Shown here: one piece after another, positions 6,239 to 8,968 of the stretch
Layout of the letters: each line of letters starts with the position of its first letter
Position numbering within the stretch: the first letter of the stretch is position 1
NCBI GenBank assembly: GCA_910584945.1
Contig: CAJUDY010000074.1
Coordinates: forward strand, 1 to 8,968
DNA from: an uncultured Lachnospiraceae bacterium
GTDB lineage: Bacteria; Bacillota; Clostridia; Lachnospirales; Lachnospiraceae
DNA: 8,968 nucleotides
Direction: 5' to 3'
Notes under the pieces: generated by a model
Told to the model about the DNA's origin: nothing
Database searches by the model: none
Seen by the model: the letters and a program-made list of their open reading frames with translations, nothing else
Program-made: the position numbers and the translations under genes

Positions 6239-7174
6239 TCACCCCTCAAAGATCTCCGCCCTGGTCCAGGAGGACGGAATCCGGGTCGCAATCACATCTT
6301 CCAGCATTTCTTTTTCAAATACGTCAAAGCTCTTATTCACGATTCCCATACGGATTGCCGAAAGGGGCGGCAGATTGGAACGGATTGCTTTCATGGAAGC
6401 GATCAGGCCGCGCAGATCCAGCGACCGGGCAGAAGCCTCTCCATTGTAAACCTTGGCCTGCAGATCCAGAAACAGTCCGGTGAATTGCTTAAGCGCCTGC
6501 TCCTTTACATCTGCAAACTGTTTTTTGAGCAGAAAACGAATGGTTTCTTCCGAAAGCGGCGGCATATCCACCACCATAAAGCGGGATACCAGGGCTTCGT
6601 TCAGCTCTTTCGTTCCGGCATATCCGTAATTCATAGTTCCAATAAACCGCGCGGCCGGATGCAGCTTAACCCTTGCGTATCCCGGAACATCGATGCGTCT
6701 GCGGTGATCCAGCGTGGCATGGAGCACAGAAACCGCATCATTTTTGGCCATGTTGACTTCATCCAGGATTCCAAAGCCGCCAAATTCCGCACATTGATAA
6801 ACCGGACCTTTACGAAGCTGAACTTCATTATGGATAAACGTATCGGTCCCAATTAAGGAAGCGCTGTCTGTATTGACATGAAAGGAAATATCATAGGAAG
6901 GTCTTCCAAAGATCCAGGCAAGCGTCTCGCACAGTACATTTTTTCCGGTTGCCTTCGCCCCGGAAAGCAGAAGATTTTCTCCCTGCAGAAGCGCTGCCGC
7001 CGACATTTCCAGAATGTCTTTTCCATAAAAAAGCATATCCGGAAGATAGACCCGTTCCCGCACTTCCTCCGCTGTTTCGTATTTCTCTCTGAATTCCACT
7101 ACGTCATGAATCAGACTGTCATCCATTTTCTGCTGTTCCAGATAGGAAATCAGCAAACTTTTATCCTCTCTCAT
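6239..7174 (-). CDS. MoxR/NorQ/CbbQ-like AAA+ ATPase
   Basis: This 311-residue AAA+ ATPase of the MoxR class (CbbQ/NirQ/NorQ-like) acts with VWA proteins as an ATP-driven activation or metal-insertion chaperone. The Walker A motif is GAKATGKN (72-79), Walker B is FGILDE (134-139), sensor 1 is in GTMNYGYAG (N182), and an Arg-finger-like LVSRF follows (R198). Walker A ends in Asn where Thr/Ser normally binds the Mg ion, so its ATPase may be slow or use another ligand; sequencing error is unlikely to explain one codon but was not excluded. The length is normal for the class. Its ATG abuts the TAG of CooC-type gene 1 with no gap, and the ribosome site (GGGATGGGA inside the previous gene) is weak, implying coupled translation. 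The VWA gene follows after 4 bases. Confidence 0.9.
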   Translation of the reverse strand: MREDKSLLISYLEQQKMDDSLIHDVVEFREKYETAEEVRERVYLPDMLFYGKDILEMSAAALLQGENLLLSGAKATGKNVLCETLAWIFGRPSYDISFHVNTDSASLIGTDTFIHNEVQLRKGPVYQCAEFGGFGILDEVNMAKNDAVSVLHATLDHRRRIDVPGYARVKLHPAARFIGTMNYGYAGTKELNEALVSRFMVVDMPPLSEETIRFLLKKQFADVKEQALKQFTGLFLDLQAKVYNGEASARSLDLRGLIASMKAIRSNLPPLSAIRMGIVNKSFDVFEKEMLEDVIATRIPSSWTRAEIFEG

Positions 7175-7945
7175 CTACAATCCCATCCCTTCCAGAATCT
7201 TGTACAAAGCCTTTTTGACCGGTGTTTCTTCCGGCAGTTCCACAAGCGGCTTTCCGTCGCAGTCATAACGGTAGACCATTTCATCCTGAGGAATCACTCC
7301 CAGCAGCGTCAGCCCCTGCTTCTCAATCTCTTTCTTTGTGCCCTCATCCAGCCTGCCCTCTGGGGCACGGTTGATGATTACTCCTGTTTTTTCCGGCTTC
7401 ATCCCCAGTTCCTTCATCAATTCCGCAATCCTTCCGGCTGCCTGTACGCCTCTTCTGGAGCAGTCGCTGACCAGAACCGCTGTCTTCATGGAAGGAAGCA
7501 GGCCTCTGCTGACATGCTCCATGCCTGCCTCATTGTCCACCACCACGTACGGGTAATGGCTCTGGAGCTTCTGAATCTGTGTCTGCACCAGACCGTTGAC
7601 AAAGCAGTAACATCCCTGTCCCTGGGTGCGCCCCATAACCATAAAGTCAAAATCATCTTCTTCGATAATGGCGTCTGCCATCCGAATCTCCAGCCATGCC
7701 TGTTTTGTCATCCCGGACGGAATCTGATAGCGGTCATCCATTCCCGCCCGCTCAATTTCTTCCCGCAGCTCTCCAAGGGTAGCGCCGACTTCCACGCCGA
7801 GCACTTCATTCAGATTGGAATTGGCATCCGCATCCACAGCCAGCACCGGCTTTTTCCCATGCTCACACAGATACTGAATCATCAGTCCGCACAAAGTCGT
7901 CTTCCCCACGCCGCCTTTTCCGGCCACTGCAATGATATGTCCCAT
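7175..7945 (-). CDS. cooC: CooC-type P-loop ATPase 1, first gene of the operon
   Basis: This 256-residue SIMIBI ATPase is the most CooC-like of the three. The deviant Walker A is GKGGVGKTT (9-17), the switch block is AVDADANSNLNEVLG, the metal motif GQGCYCFVNGL has C112 and C114, and the Walker B-like block is VVVDNEAGMEHVSRG. The C112-x-C114 spacing matches the nickel/zinc-binding cysteines known in Carboxydothermus CooC1. CooC and AcsF help insert nickel into CO dehydrogenase/acetyl-CoA synthase; the client is absent here, so the symbol marks family, not proven function. ATG 7945 follows TGGAGGT with 7-base spacing. It is the first gene after the predicted operon promoter and abuts the MoxR gene, so it may deliver metal to the MoxR/VWA machine. 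Confidence 0.88.
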   Translation of the reverse strand: MGHIIAVAGKGGVGKTTLCGLMIQYLCEHGKKPVLAVDADANSNLNEVLGVEVGATLGELREEIERAGMDDRYQIPSGMTKQAWLEIRMADAIIEEDDFDFMVMGRTQGQGCYCFVNGLVQTQIQKLQSHYPYVVVDNEAGMEHVSRGLLPSMKTAVLVSDCSRRGVQAAGRIAELMKELGMKPEKTGVIINRAPEGRLDEGTKKEIEKQGLTLLGVIPQDEMVYRYDCDGKPLVELPEETPVKKALYKILEGMGL

Positions 7946-7975
7946 ATCGTTACCTCCATTTTTATGAACAACGTG

Positions 7976-8004
7976 TTGATTATTTTTATACGATACAGTA
8001 TAAT
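7976..8004 (+). promoter_or_regulatory. Predicted promoter of the TetR-family gene
   Basis: The -35 box is TTGATT (7976-7981) and the -10 box is a perfect TATAAT (7999-8004), with an ideal 17-base spacer. Transcription would start about 8010 and leave a leader of about 85 bases before ATG 8096. The spacer contains most of the 18-bp palindrome. Confidence 0.75.
7986..8003. promoter_or_regulatory. Predicted TetR operator palindrome
   Basis: TTATACGATACAGTATAA has perfect 6-bp inverted arms (TTATAC/GTATAA) around a 6-base centre. Its size fits a TetR-dimer site. It lies between the -35 and -10 of the tetR promoter and includes the -10 of the operon promoter, so one bound dimer could block both directions. 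Binding by the adjacent regulator is inferred from position. Confidence 0.55.
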
Positions 8005-8024
8005 GGCTCTTATCAAAATGACAA
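7997..8024 (-). promoter_or_regulatory. Predicted promoter of the eight-gene operon
   Basis: On the minus strand, TTGTCA (8024-8019) and TATACT (8002-7997) are separated by 16 bases, close to the vegetative consensus. It reads toward CooC-type gene 1, whose ATG is 51 bases beyond the -10 box. Its -10 shares bases with the -10 of the opposing tetR promoter, so the two promoters should compete. Confidence 0.65.
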
Positions 8025-8051
8025 GAAACAATATGGAAAATCTGTACGGTT

Positions 8052-8079
8052 ACTGAACAAAATCGAAAAATTGTTGAGT
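8052..8079. repeat. Inverted repeat in the tetR leader
   Basis: ACTGAACAA (8052-8060) and TTGTTGAGT (8071-8079) form a 9-bp inverted repeat with one mismatch and a 10-base loop. It sits in the tetR leader, 16 bases before the ATG. It could be a leader hairpin or a second, weaker operator; nothing shows which. Confidence 0.35.
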
Positions 8080-8095
8080 GACAGAGGGGAAGAGC

Positions 8096-8680
8096 ATGGC
8101 TGAAAAAACAAAAAAAGAAGACCGGCGTATTCGATATACGAAGCAGGTCATAAAAGATACTTTATTAAAACTGCTCGAAAAAAATCATTTTGCAAAAATT
8201 ACGGTTACCGAACTGTGCCGCAGGGCTGAGATCAACCGGGGTACTTTTTATCTGCATTATTATGATATGAATGATGTTCTGGATGATATACTGGATGACA
8301 TGCTCTCCGACACTTCCAGCGTCATGGAGCATGTCTTATCTCAGAAATGCGATTCTCCAAACTGTTCTTATCCGTTCTGTGATAAAATTCACAGCAATAA
8401 CATGTTCCGTTATCTGCTCCTGGATGATACCATCTTTACGAGGATCATTGATAAAATGGCGGATCATAAGGAACACTATATTACCTGGCTCATGTCTCAC
8501 AGTATCCTTACGTTTGAAGAGGCGGAGGCGGTCTTCTACTTTCAGATGAACGGCTGCCTGGCAATTAATAAACTCATGTCCCGCAATCACTGCAGCGACT
8601 GGAAAAAAATACAGAAAACGATTGACGCTTTTATCAAAGCAGGGCTGGAGAGTTTCCTGATTCATGACCAGAGAAAATAA
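8096..8680 (+). CDS. TetR/AcrR-family transcriptional regulator
   Basis: This 194-residue regulator has the standard N-terminal TetR HTH. Helix 1 is in TKQVIKDTLLKLLEKNHFAKITVTELCRRA, and the recognition helix is INRGTFYLHYYDMNDVLDDI (about 46-65). The C-terminal ligand or dimerisation region (about 75-190) is mainly helical and includes three evenly spaced cysteines, C85, C90 and C95 (C-x4-C-x4-C). Further residues follow, such as the LLLDDTIFTRII block, typical of a TetR subgroup in Firmicutes. I chose ATG 8096, preceded by AGGGGAAG, over a GTG at 8078. It is transcribed divergently from the metallocofactor operon and likely represses both that operon and itself at the shared palindrome. 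The signal is unknown. No clear terminator follows its stop. Confidence 0.88.
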   Translation: MAEKTKKEDRRIRYTKQVIKDTLLKLLEKNHFAKITVTELCRRAEINRGTFYLHYYDMNDVLDDILDDMLSDTSSVMEHVLSQKCDSPNCSYPFCDKIHSNNMFRYLLLDDTIFTRIIDKMADHKEHYITWLMSHSILTFEEAEAVFYFQMNGCLAINKLMSRNHCSDWKKIQKTIDAFIKAGLESFLIHDQRK

Positions 8681-8968
8681 AAGCCCTTTTCTAAGAACCG
8701 AATCTAAAGTTTCTCCGCCTTTTCAGCTCCTGATTTGTTTTCATACCGCAGGGGCATGCCCTTGACAGCCGCCCAGAGGGATGTTACATTCCCATGGCCG
8801 ACGGCGGATGTACAAGAAAGTCTGTTCCTGAGTTCATCGCCGTCGGCAGGTATCTGACGACATCCCTTTGGGCGGCTGTCAAGGGTGGCGGAAACTGCAT
8901 CCATCCTAACGGTAAGCGACATGATTTTTTTAGCCACAAATGTTACAAAAAAGCTTGACCACTACACC
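8681..8968. other. Gene-poor tail downstream of tetR
   Basis: No gene is supported in this 288-base stretch. A 77-codon minus-strand frame (8937 to 8704, GTG start) runs across the nested palindrome, but it has no ribosome site and its peptide is encoded mostly by the palindrome arms, so I do not call it coding. Composition is more GC-rich than in tetR. The end holds A/T runs (8923-8931 and 8946-8952), with no recognisable insertion-sequence end. Confidence 0.6.
8759..8885. repeat. Long nested palindrome (127 bp)
   Basis: Outer arms 8759-8784 and 8860-8885 are 26 bases each and complementary at 25 positions (arm start CCCTTGACAGCCGCCC). Inner arms 8798-8810 (CCGACGGCGGATG) and 8835-8846 (CATCGCCGTCGG) pair with one extra base. 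The central loop is about 24 bases. Such a two-stage cruciform is too regular to be chance. It could be a dispersed palindromic repeat, a terminal structure of a transposon or the tail of an integrated element. No transposase gene or target-site duplication is visible in the window. Confidence 0.7.

Noticed and set aside
6878..8056. 392-codon plus-strand open frame
   Set aside because: It lies antisense across the MoxR gene and CooC-type gene 1, which have clear family motifs, ribosome sites and operon spacing. Its peptide has no recognisable domain and it has no ribosome site.
8681..8692. AAAAGCCCTTTT-like stretch just after tetR as a terminator
   Set aside because: The stem is 5 A/T-rich pairs with a 2-base loop, too weak and too tight to be a terminator.
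8704..8937. 77-codon minus-strand frame over the nested palindrome
   Set aside because: It begins with GTG without a ribosome site, and most of its codons come from the palindrome arms. A truncated mobile-element gene cannot be excluded, so the stretch is described as a repeat.
1..8968. tRNA, rRNA, CRISPR array or insertion sequence with transposase
   Set aside because: None was seen on either strand: no direct-repeat series, no tRNA-like cloverleaf with CCA-type ending, and no transposase motifs.

Overview
The window looks like a chromosomal segment of a gut-type Firmicute, most likely a Lachnospiraceae member with acetogen-like gene content. The grounds are strong AGGAGG-type ribosome sites, medium GC, housekeeping-type -35/-10 boxes and the protein families present. 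This assignment is inferred from sequence character and was not checked by a search.

Left end (1-1122, + strand): the C-terminal part of an ArsR-family repressor, cut by the window edge, is followed 10 bases later by an AraC-family regulator. Its stop converges with the main operon, with only 10 bases between the two stop codons.

Centre (8024 down to 1133, - strand): one apparent eight-gene operon of about 6.8 kb. In transcription order it encodes CooC-type ATPase 1, a MoxR/NorQ-like AAA+ ATPase, a NorD/CobT-like VWA protein, a 64-residue zinc-ribbon protein, CooC-type ATPase 2, a DUF3786-like protein, CooC-type ATPase 3 and a second DUF3786-like protein. Most junctions abut, overlap or are a few bases long. 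Two gaps hold structured sequence: a hairpin with a possible 11-codon reading frame (4373-4414), and a 181-base block of nested inverted repeats (2523-2703). All three CooC-type proteins keep the deviant Walker A motif and the Cys-x-Cys motif that binds metal in CooC. The MoxR plus VWA pair resembles the NorQ/NorD, CbbQ/CbbO and chelatase ATPase/VWA partnerships. My reading is a metallocofactor insertion or enzyme-activation system, plausibly for a nickel or corrinoid/Fe-S enzyme of the acetyl-CoA (Wood-Ljungdahl) type. No client enzyme gene is in the window, so the substrate is unknown.

Right end (7946-8968): a TetR-family regulator is transcribed divergently from the operon. The two predicted promoters overlap face to face, and an 18-bp palindrome (7986-8003) sits across both, a natural operator for TetR control of the operon and of itself. 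Beyond tetR is a gene-poor tail holding a long nested palindrome (8759-8885) that may be part of a mobile or dispersed repeat.
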